From Struthio camelus (taxonomy: Eukaryota > Chordata > Aves > Struthioniformes > Struthionidae): 64,000 nt of DNA. The notes under the pieces were generated by a model, which worked only from the letters and a program-made list of their open reading frames with translations, was not told the DNA's origin and did no database searches. Below, one piece after another: positions 49,806 through 62,165 of this stretch. The position numbers and the translations under genes are program-made. Positions within the stretch are counted from its first letter, which is position 1. Each line of letters starts with the position of its first letter. The stretch spans positions 188,501 through 252,500 of the forward strand of contig NC_090943.1 in NCBI RefSeq assembly GCF_040807025.1, in the 5' to 3' direction.

Positions 49806-49848
49806 CGTAATTGCTAATCATCAATCACCATTAATAACAGCTGATGAG
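49806..49848. promoter_or_regulatory. AT-rich homeodomain/PBX-like site cluster upstream of GBX1
   Basis: A 43-bp AT-rich island in an otherwise GC-saturated region, about 430 bp before the GBX1 ATG. It contains GTAATTGC, CTAATCATCAATCA (overlapping homeodomain and PBX/MEIS-like cores), CCATTAATAA and an E-box CAGCTG. Survival of such sequence in a CpG island suggests selection. Possible autoregulation or HOX/TALE input is inferred. Confidence 0.45.
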
Positions 49849-50279
49849 GCGGGAGGGGGAGGCGCCTTCCCAGGGGCCGGCCGCGCCGCCGGGAGCGCGG
49901 AGCCCTGCCCCGCCGGAGCGGGCGCTGAAGGAGGAACTCGACCGTGATGTGCGGAAGATGGATGAGAGCAGAGGGCGACACCCCCGCCCGCCTCCCCTCC
50001 TCTCCCCTCCCAGCCCGGCCCGGCCCGGCCCGGCCCGGCCCCCCCGCGGCGGGGCGGGCGGGCGGGCGGCTCCGAGCGCGTCTCCACTCCGCCGCGCCGA
50101 GCCAGCGAGCGGGCGGGCGGCAGCTCTCGCCGGGCGCCGGAGCCCACGGCAGGCGGCGGCGGGCCGGGGCCGGGGCCGGGGCCGCGGCGGCGGCGGCGGC
50201 CGCGGCGGCGCGGCGAGTTGGCGGCGGCCCGAGCTCGCCGGAAAGTTGGTGCCGGTTAAGCCGGCGGCGCCCACTCGCC

Positions 50280-53200
50280 ATGCAGAGACCCAGCGGCCAG
50301 GGGACCGCCTTCTCCATCGACTCGCTCATCGGGACGCCGCCGCCGCGCTCCGGGCACCTGCTCTACACCGGCTACCCCATGTTCATGCCGTACCGGCCGC
50401 TGGTGCTGCCGCAGGCGCTGTCCCACGCGCCCCTGCAGTCGGGGCTGCCGCCGCTGGCGCCGCTGGCCTCCTTCGCCGGCCGCCTCACCAACACCTTCTG
50501 CGCCAGCCTGGGCCAGGCCGTGCCCTCCATGGTGGCCCTCACCACGGCGCTGCCCAGCTTCTCCGAGCCCCCCGACGGCTTCTACCCGCCGCAGGAGCTG
50601 CCCCCGCCGCGCGCCAACCCCGACGCCGGCTGCCGGCGGGGCACCGAGGGTCTGGAGGCGGAGGACCTGCCCCCGGGGCGCGACAAGGGGCCGCCCGAGC
50701 CTCCGCTGCACTTCCCGGACCCCTTTCCCGGCCTGGCAGGTAAGGACGGCGCGGGGCCAGCCCCGGCCGGCGGGGCGCAACTCCCCGCAGCGAGCGCCGG
50801 CCCGTCTCGGTCGGGGGCCCCGCAGCCCCGAGGGCTCCCGCGGCGGGTAGCGCCGTCCGCTCGGCCCCGTCCGGGCTCGGCCGGCGGGGGCTGCGGGCAG
50901 GCGGCGCCGCGGGCCGCGCAGCTCCCCGGGCAGGAGGCGGGAGCCGGTGCGGTGGGGCCGGGGACGCGGCGGGGCCGGGGACGCGGCGGGCAGGGCAGGG
51001 CAGGGCGGCGGGGCCGCGCCGGCGGCCGGGGGGACCCGCCGCGGCTGCACTCCTGGGCTGTCCCGTCGGGCCGAGCCGGGCCGGGGGGACCGGGCCGGTT
51101 CCCCTCGGTTCCGGACCGTCTCTGCCGCTCAGCAGCGCCCGCAACTTTCGCCGGCGCGGGACAAACTCCGCCCGCCGCGTCCGGCCCGGGAGAGCCGCGA
51201 AGCCGCCGGTCGCGGCCGCTCGTCCCGGCGGGGGCCGGGCCCGGGGCGGCGGCGGTGCCCGGAGCCCGGAGCCGGGGCCCGGCCCGGCGGCACGGAGCTC
51301 TCCGAGGTCCTGGCACCCGGGCCGGGACGAGCGAGCGCCGAGGGAGCGGCCGCCGCGGGTCCGCGGGACCCCGCGCAGCCTCGACCCCGGCCGCGGCGGG
51401 TCCCGGTCCCGGTCCCGGTCGGTGCGCGCTGTCCCCGGCAGGATGCCGCTTCGCGGCGGCCAGCGGGGCAGGGAGCCCGGGGCGCCGGCGGGACCAGCCG
51501 GGCCCTCGCTCGCCCGTAGCCGGGTCCGGCTCCCGCTCCGGCTCCGGGCCCGCTCCCCTGCCGGCGGCGTCGCGCTGCGGCCGCGGTGAGCGGGGCTCCG
51601 AGCCCGGGCGGGGGGCGGGGGGCGCGGGGCAGCTCCCGTGTCCCTGCGCGGCCCCGCCCCCCCCCCCCCCCCCCGGCTCGGTCCGCCCGGGGCAGTGAGA
51701 GCCGCGGGGACCCGGCCGCTGTTCCCGGCCCGACGGCGCGGGCAGGCGGCGGCTCCGCTCCAGGGTCTGCGCTCGGTGCCGGTCGGGGGCTGCTCCCGCC
51801 GCCGGGGCGGAGCCGTCGCCTTTGTGAGCCGCGGCCGCTCCCCGAGTGTGCGGGCATCAGCCCCGGTGACCTGTTGCTCTTTATTTCTCAGCCCGCTCCA
51901 GCCGCTGAGACAGCGGGCTTGGGGCTCTTTTCTGCGGGGAGACCGGTACGAACCGACCGCTCTGACACAGCCTGTCCGGAGCGCTGCCTCCTGTAGTCAC
52001 CCCGAGACCCACCTTTCTCACGGGCTTCCTGGCACGGGTCTGTGCTGAGAAGTCCCTGCTGCTTCTTGTAGAGCTTGGTTGTTTGTTCTCCGATTTCCCT
52101 TTAGCCTTTCCACACACTTCCTCCACCAGCCAGCCTGGCTCTTTTCCCTGTACTGCCTGGTCTTTCCTCAGCAGGCTGTTGCCTCTGCTCAAATGCCCCT
52201 TGAACCTAGTCTCTTAGCAGGACAACTGGGGCTTTTGCCTCTCCACTACTTTTGTGGGTTACCAAGGCTTCAGCGCTCCTGTGGTGCTCCCAGGCCTCTG
52301 TGCTGAGTCAAAAGCTTCAGGCAGACTCAGTTCTGCTATGACAGTCTCCTCAGGGACAGAACTGCCCTGGCCCAAACTTGCTGGCCCCACGGTTGGTTCA
52401 CACCGCTTCTCCCTAGCTGACAGGGCAATGGACTGTGCTGTGCTTGATCTCCCTCCATGGCTGGGAGCTAAGCCCAACATGTTCTCACCTCCTGTGGGAC
52501 TTGGATGAACTGTTCTGGGAAGCGGTCATTTCTGATGTTGAGAAATATCATCTCTAGAGCTTGCCCTGTCGTGACTGGTTCATATGATGGAAAAAATTTG
52601 TTCTGCTACCACTGCTCACTCTCTATTGCCTATTAGCTGTCTCTGAGCACTGTGCTCGCTCTGGAGCCTGCGGTGCATTAATGATGCTTGCACTCCAGCA
52701 CAGGCATGTGCCCATATGAACCTGACTGCATGGGCTGCTCTGCCCCAGTCCAAGAGGATTTGTCAGGCCAAATGAGCCCACCTTCTGCTTTACCTAACAC
52801 TTCCCCTGACTGTACCTGCCAAGGCTCTTGGAGATGGACATTAGGGTTTGTTTTACCCAGCATCCTCATTTTCGCCTGATGTGGTTTCTGTGGGCTTGCT
52901 CCACAATCAAGGAAGTTGGAGAAAGAGGATTCATGCCAAAAGGAGACATCTAAAACTATCTATAATGCTGTTTGACCTAGTGTCCCATCTGTGACACTGA
53001 CTCAAAGCAGATGTCCAGGGAAGAGTACAAGCCTATGCAAAGCTTCCTAAAATGACAACACTTTCCCAGCATCCAGCAACCTGCACCTCAGGGGCTTTTT
53101 GAGCTAGACATTATTTCTGTATATATAGTAACCTTTGGTGGATTCCTGTTCTGTGACGTTATCCGCTCTCTGGAGTCCACCAGAAAGGAGAGAGAAACTC

Positions 53201-56200
53201 AGTACCAGCCACATCCTGGGGCAAGGTGTTCCACAGATCTCTTATCTGTAGAAGAATCACGTGGAGAAGAATGGCCACTAAAATGTTTCAAACCTGCTTC
53301 TAGCTGTTGACACACTTCTTGAGAGAGGAAAGACATGCAGGGAAACTAGCGGTAAGATGCAGAAAAGCCTGGAGGCTGGTTTGTTTCTACAACTACAACA
53401 GTGTGTGATATCTGGGATAAAGGCACCTCCCTTCTCCTGAGACCTGAGTTTGTTCCTGAGCTGCAGAGGTGCCCACTGAGCCCCAGACAGCGGCCCCCAG
53501 ACCCTTTCTTGCATTGACATATTAACTCCACATTCAGTCAAGCGGAGGGCACAGAAGTACTATGTTGCTCCCCGTGAACATGTTAAAGAACGTGTGTGTT
53601 TATCAGCGCTGGGCTGTGCTGGATTATTCTTGATCTGGGTTCTGCTGATCCTACTCTACCTTGACTTGAATAACTTTGTCACCTATTGCACTCACCCATC
53701 TCTGCTCACCATGTTACCATTTCTGTAATGAGATCACCAAACGCTAGGCCTCTGTGAAGAGCAAAGAGATGGGTCAATCCTAGTCTTTACCCATTGCCTT
53801 CTGGAATTTCAAAATACTTTACTTCATGACAAATACTCCATTTCCTGTCAAAGATCTTTGAAAGCTTTGATAAACCCTTCCACCAAACAGGTGGGTTCCC
53901 CTGCTGCCATTACTTCCTTGACGAAGAAATACTAGGAGACTAACAGACTAAGGTACCAATTTTCCTTGTAAAAAAGCTCTGTTTTAGACTCTGTCATCAG
54001 CTTCCTTCCAAACCCTCTCCTTTTTGTAAGCTACAAATTGGATGCAAGTTAACCTGCCAGAGACTATTTAAAATTTGGGGTCTGGTTAAGACAAGCGTAT
54101 CCAGAGACAGCGTCTGTTTCATGAGGTGACGTGTTACCTCATGAAGGTAGCTCAGCCTCCTTCCAGTCTCCTGAGGGCATGGACTAGGCCTACAAGAGCA
54201 AACTGCCGGGTCAGTGCTGTTTGACTGTGTGGCTGCTGGGATGCCCTTTGCTGTCGCTAGGGAAGTGCAGACTCAGGGCATCCCATGAGCAATCTTGGTG
54301 AAGACACTGATGTCTTCATAAGAGCTCTTCTATCCTGTCAAGGCCTTATGCTCCCTGGACAGAGGTGGTACACAGAAATGAAAGTTCTCCTGCTCTTGGA
54401 CAGAGTTAGTGCTTGCATGAGACCACAGGCAGCCAAAGTGTTCCCTGGTGCCTGTTGCTACTTCCTCAGCCTGACACATTCTGTGTCTTTGCTGCACCTC
54501 CTGGGTGTACGGGAGATCTCTCCCTCCTCTCAGGCCTCTTTCCAGGGCTCACACAAAGAAAGGTGTACTGCCTATTCTTCTGCAGCAGAATGGTGGAGGT
54601 GTTTCTTCCTGCTGCAGGAAACAGGAGGAGCAGGGGCATAATTCCATATCTCGGAAGTCACCTACCCACTCTCCAGAAGCCGCAGACCTGCTGCAGGACC
54701 AGCAAGGGATGGAGAGCTCCATGACTTAGATGACCAGACTCTCAAGAACAACTCCTGGGCTTAACCAGTTTCTTGCAGTTGCTGCTTGTGTGTTTTCAGC
54801 CCTGCATCCTCAGTCACCTGAGAGCTATCTTGCTTTCCCCTCTGAGCCTGGGTGAGCTGACTGGAGCTGCAGTGGCCCAGGGCACAATTCTCAGTCACTG
54901 GACACTGCTTAGAGGTTGGAGAGCTGCTGTTGCTCCTTCTATATGTAGGATTGTACTGAAGCTGGCGGTGTTTCAGGACCAGCTCCTTCCAGCAGTGGTT
55001 CCTGTCTGTGGATCAGACCTGGAGAATTTGGTGATGTCTTCTGGCCTCAGCATGATGGAACAGCTATTTCATCAGCTTGTGGGTAGTAGAGGGTCCTCTT
55101 CTTCCTTAATCCCTGGCTGTGGCCTAGAGCTTCTTCTTGCTTTTTCTCCTGTGAGACCTCTGTTGGATTCCCTTCTGCCAAGAAAGTGACTGGATTCCAG
55201 GCCTCCATCCTCCCAGCTGTTTCCCTCCCAGTTCTTCCGTGGAAGTTTAACCATTTAGAGACCAATTTGGGATACAAGAGGCTGGCAAGTTGAAGATTCA
55301 TTCCTCTATCCCCTATTGGTAGCCTTGCAGGCAACAGAGCAGCAGTGTCTCCTGTCTGGGTGGCCTGGGCTGAGGTCCTATCTGTTGGGTGATGTTGGCA
55401 GCCTCTAGCCTGCCCAGCCAGTTTGCCTGTTTGTGCAGACTGGTGCAGGAAGCTAAGCCTTGAGCATCAGCTGCTTGAGCACATTGCTTCTAGGCTGCAC
55501 AGCTCTGCTGTAGTGCAGCCTGGGGCTAGGGAGGGAGAGCCGGCTGGCAGCAGGACACCCCATATCTTGTAGAGCCCTGCAAAGAGGGTTTGCTGGACTG
55601 GCTATGAGTCAGGCTGCTATTTCCAGGAAAGTCCTTCAGTGCCTCTTGGCTGGATGGGCAGCTGTAGATGGTCTAATGCAGTGGGATGGGTCAGAAGGAA
55701 GGCTGAGCTGAGAAGCAAGCTCTCAGGAAGTGGAGGTCTGGATGAGCCCTGGACGGACTGTGTGGTGCTCTACTGGGATAGGGCAGTGATGCTGCTGCGG
55801 GTTGGCTGCAGGATGGGGATGGTGGCAGGTGCTGGGGTGGTTCATACCCTGGGGTGTATGTGGATGTGCTGGGTTAGTGGGTGCTGCACTGCAGAGCTGG
55901 CCAGGCCGCAGGCAGCGGGAGGCAGACCGTGCTGGGTCTGGGAGAGCAGCCTGCCCTGTGCTGCCAGCGCTTCTTGCAGCCAGTGCCCGTGGTGGTGCTG
56001 GGAAGCTGCTTGTCCTGCGGGAGTCAATGTGGCCGGGCAGTGCGGGAGGTCTGGGGCTGCGGGGAGACCCCGAGGGTGGGGATCCAGTGGGGTTCGGCTG
56101 CTGCCTTGGCCCAGCCTGACCCGGCCACGCCGGCTCCACGGCACGGGAACCCCACGGGCGGTCGGGGGTGCGGGGGGACTGGGCCAGGGCTCCGCGGCGC

Positions 56201-57011
56201 GGGGACCCCACGGGCGGTCGGGGGTGCGGGGGGACTGGGCCAGGGCTCCGCGGCGCGGGGACCCCACGGGCGGTCGGGGGTGCGGGGGACGTGGCCGGGG
56301 CTCCGCCGGCTCTGCAGCACGGGGACCCCACGGACAGTCGGGGGGGCTGGGCCAGGGCTCTGCGGCGTGGGGACCCCACGGGTGGGTGAGGGAGGCGGCC
56401 AGGGCTCCGCCGGCTCCGCGGCGCGGGGAGCCCACCGGCGGGGGGGGCACGGGGGCCGCGCCGGTGGGCGCTGACGCTGGTGCCCCGCAGACGGGAAGGC
56501 GTACAGCTCGGACGAGGAGAAGCTGGAAGTGAAGTCGGCGGCGACTCCGTGCAGCGAGCGGGAGGAGGAGAGCTCGGCGGGCGACAGCGAGGACGAGCCC
56601 TTCCTGGACGGGGCGGCCGGCGGCGCCCTGGGCGCCAAGGGCAAGGGCAAGGGCGGCCCGGCGGCCGAGCAGGCCCCACCGGGCTCCGGGGCCGGCAAGA
56701 GCCGGCGGCGGCGCACGGCCTTCACGAGCGAGCAGCTGCTGGAGCTGGAGAAGGAGTTTCACTGCAAGAAGTACCTGAGCCTGACGGAGCGCTCCCAGAT
56801 CGCGCACGCCCTGAAGCTCAGCGAGGTGCAGGTGAAGATCTGGTTCCAGAACCGCCGCGCCAAGTGGAAACGCATCAAGGCGGGCAACGTGAGCAACCGG
56901 TCGGGCGAGCCCGTCCGCAACCCCAAGATCGTGGTGCCCATCCCGGTGCACGTCAACCGCTTCGCCGTGCGCAGCCAGCACCAGCAGATCGAGCAGGGCG
57001 CCCGGCCCTGA
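50280..57011 (+). CDS. GBX1: Gastrulation brain homeobox 1, complete, two exons
   Basis: A nuclear homeodomain transcription factor of the forebrain, hindbrain and spinal cord. Exon 1 (50280-50739) and exon 2 (56491-57011) join G|AC at GT-AG sites to give 326 residues, somewhat shorter than I recall for mammals. An Eh1-type repressor motif FSIDSLIG lies at residues 11-18 (Groucho binding by family knowledge), followed by the GBX-specific [21 protein letters not shown] Pro-rich region and an acidic stretch ([13 protein letters not shown]) follow. The homeodomain (about 225-284) runs from [20 protein letters not shown] to [15 protein letters not shown], and the tail ends [22 protein letters not shown]2 is excluded by synteny and by the N-terminus. 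The 5.75-kb intron holds the end of the CpG island, an old repeat and a minisatellite, listed separately. Confidence 0.95.
52950..53330. repeat. Old interspersed repeat relic in the GBX1 intron
   Basis: The stretch has text equivalent to a widespread sauropsid repeat: CCAGGGAAGAGTACAAGCC, CAGCCACATCCTGGGGCAAG followed by GTGTTCCACAG, and TTTCAAACCTGC followed by TTCTAGCTG (compare 'acatcctgtggcaatgagttccacag' and 'ttaaacctgcctcctg'). It is diverged. I know the pattern but cannot name the family with certainty. Confidence 0.4.
56141..56445. repeat. 56-bp GC-rich minisatellite next to the GBX1 exon 2 acceptor
   Basis: Successive ACCCCACGG cores start at 56149, 56205, 56261, 56325 and 56373, with a degenerate sixth near 56429. 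Spacings are 56, 56, 64, 48 and 56 bp. The first two copies are almost identical. The array ends about 45 bp before exon 2. Every frame through it lacks stops, which creates long spurious open frames on both strands. Confidence 0.9.
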
Positions 57012-57292
57012 GCGCCGTCGGGGCGCACGGACCCAGGGGGCGGGAGGGTCGCCGGCCGGGGGCGGCCAGCGGCAGCGGGAAGGGGCCGGCGCGGCGGAGG
57101 GGGCGGCCGGGCCCCCGCGGCGGCCGCTCTCACCCCTCTGTACATGTCCCTTATTTATTCCGTGTAAAGTCTGTACATACGGCAACGTGTCCGTCTGTCC
57201 GTGCCACGGGGAGCGCGGGCCGCCGGCAGCCCCGGGCCGGGCCGAGCCGGGCGCCTGGGCCCCGCTGCCCGCCCGTGTATAGCTGTGATTTC

Positions 57293-57298
57293 AATAAA
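57293..57298 (+). terminator. GBX1: Polyadenylation signal of GBX1
   Basis: AATAAA lies 281 bp after the stop, in an AT-rich pocket (TTCAATAAATTATTTTC) of an otherwise GC-rich 3' UTR. Confidence 0.75.
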
Positions 57299-57319
57299 TT
57301 ATTTTCTATGGAGCGAGGC

Positions 57320-60300
57320 GAGGTTCCTCCTGGTGCCGCCCGGCCGCGCTGCAGGGTCGGGGCGGCCGCAGCCCAGCAGCGCCCTGCAGCCCCCGGCCCG
57401 GCCCGGCCCGCAGCGGCGGCAGGAACCCGGGATCGGCAGCCCCTCGCCGGTGCCGGTGCCGGCGGGCCCAGGCAACCCTGCGGGGAGCAGCGACGGCCCC
57501 ACGGGCTGCACCGGTGCCAGCCCGGTGCCGGCGCTGAGGGACGGGAGGGGCCGGGGCCGGGAGCCCCCCCGCGGCCGCCGCTGCCGGGAGCCCCGGTAGG
57601 GCCGCCCCGAGCCCCCGCCGCCCCGGAGCCTCTGCCGGCATCAGCCTGCACCCCCGGCACCTCCCAGCCCCGGGACAGCCGGTGTCCCCTGTCTTCCGGG
57701 CCCCACAAAGGTCTGATCCCCACCGTGGCAGCTGGGCGCTGCTCTCCCTCCGCAAGCCCTACACTTCCCTCTGGCCTTCTGCCAGCTAGAGGGTGAGGAG
57801 ATGGCGCTGCCCTCGGCCCCTGCCCACCCCAGCACGATGCCTGCCCCTACGCTCCTGTGCCCAGCTCAGTGCTCACTCAGCCCCACATGCCACCAGCGCC
57901 TATGAAGCCCGGCCTGAAGCTTGTAATGCCCTCCAGCTCTTTGGGACCACTTTGCCTGCTGGACGAGACCCACCCTGAAGCCTTTCCTCTTCCCTCCCCC
58001 TCAAGCAGCCCTCCAACCCATTCCTGCATAGGGAATGGTTGGGGCTGCCTGCAGCTCGGGCTCCTTGTTGTCACTCCACCTTGGGGCACTGCCGGCTGCC
58101 AGGGCTCACCACCCCACAGCTGAACGGAGAAGAAGGTAAGCATCTTGCCCTGTCTTGGAAACCTCAGGTGCTTCACTGACGTGACAACACCAGCGCCAGC
58201 AGCTGCTTCTCTTGCCATGGTGCTGCTGTGGCTCCTGCAGTAGTGAGTAGGGATGGCCAGGCATGGGCACTGTGTCTCCTGCCCCAAGCTGGGGCAGCTT
58301 GCTGGGTCTGGCAGGTGTTAACAGGCTCTCTAATGAGGGGCCATCACATGTTGGTCAGAATAGTTTTTCTCATGAGGCCTATTGCATGATGTGCTGCTTC
58401 TGAAGCCAAGGAACATCTCAGATGGCTTTGCCCAACCCCAGAGCATGATGAGGCTCGATTCTTGCACTGGCACAACTGCATGCAGTCGTAGGTCAGCCTG
58501 GGTCAGCAGAGCTGAGGACCATGTCATTATTCCACTGCTAATTGGGTGTCCAGCCATGAAAGCCTCTGTTGCTGATTTGGGGAACCTCATCTAGCCCAGC
58601 CCATGGGGACAGTAAGCTGATGCATCTGTGCAGCCCTGAGGTTCCCAGACAGGGGAAAGGCTCTCTCCCTGGGTGTGGGACATATTGCTGCTGGGACACC
58701 AATTGCTCTTAGATTCCACATGGAGTTTAGGCCAAATAGGGTCCAGTTAGTGTTTGGCATCCTTCCCTGGGAGACACAGCTCCCGAAGAGTGGGAGAAAC
58801 CCCTAGCAGCCAGAGCTGATTTCACCTTCCTGGGTGCAGGCCCTCTCTGACACCACAGCAAGGGCTTGCCCATCTCACGCTGCTTGGGGGAGGGCTCACC
58901 CCCTCCCTGTGGCCCTTCCCTCTTTGGCAAGCTTGTCCTCTTAATCTGGAGCGTGGCCCTGTGCTCAGCCCACACAGCTGAATCCTCGTGCAGAGCCCGT
59001 AACCCCAGAGCACTGGCGGGTGGCTCTCCTGCCCCACAGCTGCTGGCCCTGGCTGGCCTGCGTGGACAGCAGGGACAGCTGCAGCTTGGAGAGGAGCAAC
59101 GCTTGGGGCAAGGCCACACTCCGAGATGCCCAGGTGCTGCCTGTCTCCAGGGACATGTGTGCTGCAGGACCTGAGACAGTTTACAGGATCCTTCCGTGAC
59201 CAGGTTTCATCAGCGCCTGCTCGGGCAGCAGAGCAGGGCTGTCCTGCAGCCACAGCCAAGCAGAGTCTGTGTCACCCAGCTGGAAAGGAGGGCACATCCC
59301 TGGGATCTACCTGGCTTGGTGTCGCTCACCACAGCCCCAAAATGGGCTTAGACTGCTCACGTGCCAACATCTGGCATTTGCACTGGATCAAGGTGGGTAA
59401 ATGTCCTCTGGCAGCCGGCCTCCCGCTGCGGGGCCCTTGGGGAACTGGCAGGTCCCTCGAATGTGCAGCGTCGGAGCTGCCTGCACCTGAGGACCACAGT
59501 GCAGGTATTGCCTTCTTCTTCCTTCCTGGGTCTGGGTTTGTCTGAGGCAGAAGACGTTATTACCCCATGCGGCTGCCTGGGGAGGGATGAAATGCCATCT
59601 GTGGCACTTGCAACAGCTCCTGCATGAATGAGCTGCTGCTGGCGCCACTGGGCCAGCCGGGGGGTGGCAGGACAGAGCAGTTGTGCAGTGATGAGCCGTG
59701 CTCTGTCACTACAGCTGTGCCCACACGAGGCGTCTGTGCCTCTGTCACTGCGGGTGCTTAGCCCAGCACAGCTCAGCGCTGCAAGAATAAGCACTGTGCT
59801 CTGAAAAATGTCCACAGCCCCAGGGCTGGGGCCAGTGTCACTGAAAGGAGTTACATTTTGTTTTAGGGTTCAAAATCCCCTTATTCCCATCTGGCAATTC
59901 TGGTCAAATGCTGTGGCTTGATGCATCCTGCACCAGAGACAGCATCAGATTATCACGTTACTGGCCCCTGTCCCCTGGGCTGCGCACACCATCCTGAGCG
60001 CTGGCTGCCAAGCACCCCCACCGCAGCTGCACACTTGTTCACATGCTGCCTGTAGACTGGATTTGAGAACTGGCGCTTTCAGCTTCTTAACAAATTTTTT
60101 TTGGAGATGTATCAGTCCCAGAGCAAGTACACAATGAAACACTACAAACAGTTGTGTTAATATAACTGAAGGTGCAGCAGGGAGGTGTGGGGCAAGAAAC
60201 AGCTCAGTCAGGTGTTGCTGGAGGTGGCAGACTCTGTGCTGCCACCAGAAGGGTTGGGGAGAGCTGCTGAGTAGCATCGTGCCCCATGCACAGCGCAGAG

Positions 60301-60630
60301 CAGAGCTCCCCTGCGCCCTTGTGCAGTGCAGCGAGTTTGACACCCCCCTGCGCCACACAGGGCAAAGACCTGCAGCATGCCAGTGAATGCAGTGTGGCAC
60401 CTCCTGCACTGCACGAAGTGGCCCCAGCACCTCCCAGCACTGCAGGGGGAGAGGGTGCAGCATCCCCAGGAGCTGGGGCTGCAGAGTCAGTCACATGGGT
60501 GGGTGGGAGAAGAGAGCAACAGCCAGAAACTGGCAGCAAAGGCAGAGCCTGGAGCGACAGAGCCATGCAGCCAGGAAGGGAACTCTGGGCGTCCTATTTA
60601 TGTGTAGATATACATGCACATATACAGCTT
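57320..60630. other. Intergenic sequence downstream of GBX1
   Basis: GC-rich at first, then ordinary. No coding match. Human synteny places the 3' end of AGAP3 here on the minus strand, but no ArfGAP or ankyrin-repeat coding sequence of AGAP3 is visible. Confidence 0.5.
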
Positions 60631-60631
60631 T

Positions 60632-60633
<2 letters not shown>

Positions 60634-60670
<37 letters not shown>

Positions 60671-60692
60671 GCACGCACGCACGCACGCACAC
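60634..60692. repeat. (CA)n followed by (CGCA)n microsatellite
   Basis: About 16 AC units followed by six GCAC units. Alternating purine-pyrimidine sequence is prone to Z-DNA. Confidence 0.95.
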
Positions 60693-60830
60693 AAAAATCT
60701 CTAAACATACATACAGTTAGTTTCCTTGTTTACAAGGAAATTCCCGCTACCCAGACCTGTCCTGCTCATTTATCTGGAAACCGATTCCTTACAGAACAAG
60801 AAAGGAGTAGTGCTTGCATCCCACAGGGTA

Positions 60831-60836
60831 TTTATT
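60831..60836 (-). terminator. Possible minus-strand polyadenylation signal (AGAP3 3' end?)
   Basis: The plus strand reads TTTATT, so the minus strand carries AATAAA in the context GTCAATAAATACC. By synteny a minus-strand AGAP3 could end here. There is no coding support in the window, so this is a guess. Confidence 0.2.
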
Positions 60837-61100
60837 GACTCAGTGGTCTCCTTTCTGGACAATTTTTCAATGCAACAAAGCTGATTCATAGCAATCTCTA
60901 GCAGTGGGCTTGTATGCAGATATGATGCGCCACGATGTGCTGGTGGTGCTGCTGCTCTGTTCATTAACTGTCCTCTCCAGGACTGGCTGGTCTGCTGGTG
61001 GCTCACACAGAAGTTCTCCAGAACTTCATTTCAGAGCCACTGTGCAGCAGTAGCTGTGACGGGCCTCTGACCCCAGTAAGGGGCAGGCTGGGGCAGGGCA

Positions 61101-61545
61101 GGGGAATGCGGCTCTGTGCAGTGCTGTGTTGCACTGTGCAGTGCAGTGCTGTGTTACACTGCACTGGGCTGCACTGTGCAGTGATGCACTTCACTGGGCT
61201 GCGCTGCACTGGGCTGCGCTGGACTGTGCAGTGCTGTGCTGTGCTCTGCTACACTGGGCTGTGCAGTGCTGTGCAGTGCTGCATTGTGCTATGTTGTGCT
61301 GTGCTGCAGTGTGCAGTGTTGTGCTGTGCTGTGCCGCACTCCGCGGTGCAGTGCTGCTCTGCTCTGTGCTGCTCTGCGCTGTGCTGTACTGTACTGCACT
61401 GCTTTCTGCGCTGTGCTGTGCTGCTCTGCACTGCTCTACACTGCTGCTCTGCTCTACACTGTGTTGCTCTGCTCTGGGCTGTGCTGTGCTGCTCTGCACT
61501 GTTCTGCTCTATGCTGTGCTGCTCTGCTCTGCGCTGTGCTGCCCC
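61101..61545. repeat. CTG/CAG-rich pentamer-based tandem array
   Basis: About 445 bp built from degenerate CTGTG, CTGCA, CTGGG and CTCTG pentamers, often pairing into 10-bp units. All three plus frames are nearly free of stops and give Cys/Ala/Leu-rich chance peptides; the minus strand gives Gln/Ala/Ser-rich ones. Confidence 0.9.
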
Positions 61546-61862
61546 ACGGGGGGATCGCTGCTGCTGCGTGCTCTCTCTCAGAGCGGCTCAGCAGGAGTGT
61601 CCGGGCACGGCTGGTACTGAGTGCCGAGCAGGCGCCCAGCCTGCAGCAGTCTGCACAGCCCTGCGCACTGCACCGCGGAGCGCGGCTCCCACCACCGTGG
61701 GTGGGCTGCAGTGCCAGCGCCGGGGCGGGGGGGGGGGGCAGTGCGGCCTGTGCGCCTCCAGCAGGGGCTGAGCACCCTGCCCGCTGCCCAGGCGCCTGGG
61801 AAGGGTCGTGAGCCCCCAACTGCCCTGGATCCTTCGCTGCAGCCCGTGGACTTACAGGCAGA

Positions 61863-62165
61863 GCCACCCACTCCTGCACCCACTCCTGCACCCACACACC
61901 AACCCCTCTCCTGACCCCCCCCGCACACCCACCCACCCACCCACTTCTGACCCCCCCCACCCTGCACCCCCACACCCACCCACTCCTGACCCCATCCTGC
62001 ACCCACACACCCACCCACTCATGACCCCCTCACCCTGCACCCACACACCCACCCACTCCTGACCCCACTCTGCACCCACAAACACACCCGCTCCTGACCC
62101 CCCCATCCTGCACCCACACACCCACCCACTCCTGATCCCCCATCCTGCACCCACACACCCACTCG
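61863..62165. repeat. C-rich minisatellite, about 37-bp unit
   Basis: About eight copies of a unit containing CACTCCTGACCCC and CCTGCACCCACACACCCAC, with spacings of roughly 35-39 bp. Confidence 0.9.

Larger units (their letters stand above)
48900..50279 (+). promoter_or_regulatory. GBX1: GBX1 CpG-island promoter and 5' region
   Basis: An extremely GC- and CpG-rich block leads into the GBX1 start codon and continues through exon 1 into the intron (to about 51.85 kb). Long open frames on both strands here result from lack of A and T, not from coding. No TATA box is seen. Broad CpG islands are typical of homeobox genes. Confidence 0.7.

Noticed and set aside
48717-49817. 366-codon plus frame and overlapping long frames on both strands upstream of GBX1
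   Set aside because: GC-saturated CpG island with Arg/Pro/Gly/Ala-rich frames open in all directions. No conserved protein sequence is visible.
55842-57185. 447-codon minus-strand frame across GBX1 exon 2 and the intron minisatellite
   Set aside because: It is the shadow of the GBX1 homeodomain exon plus the stop-free 56-bp array.
61126-61811. Cys/Ala/Leu-rich frames over the CTG pentamer array
   Set aside because: Direct translation of a degenerate tandem repeat in every frame.
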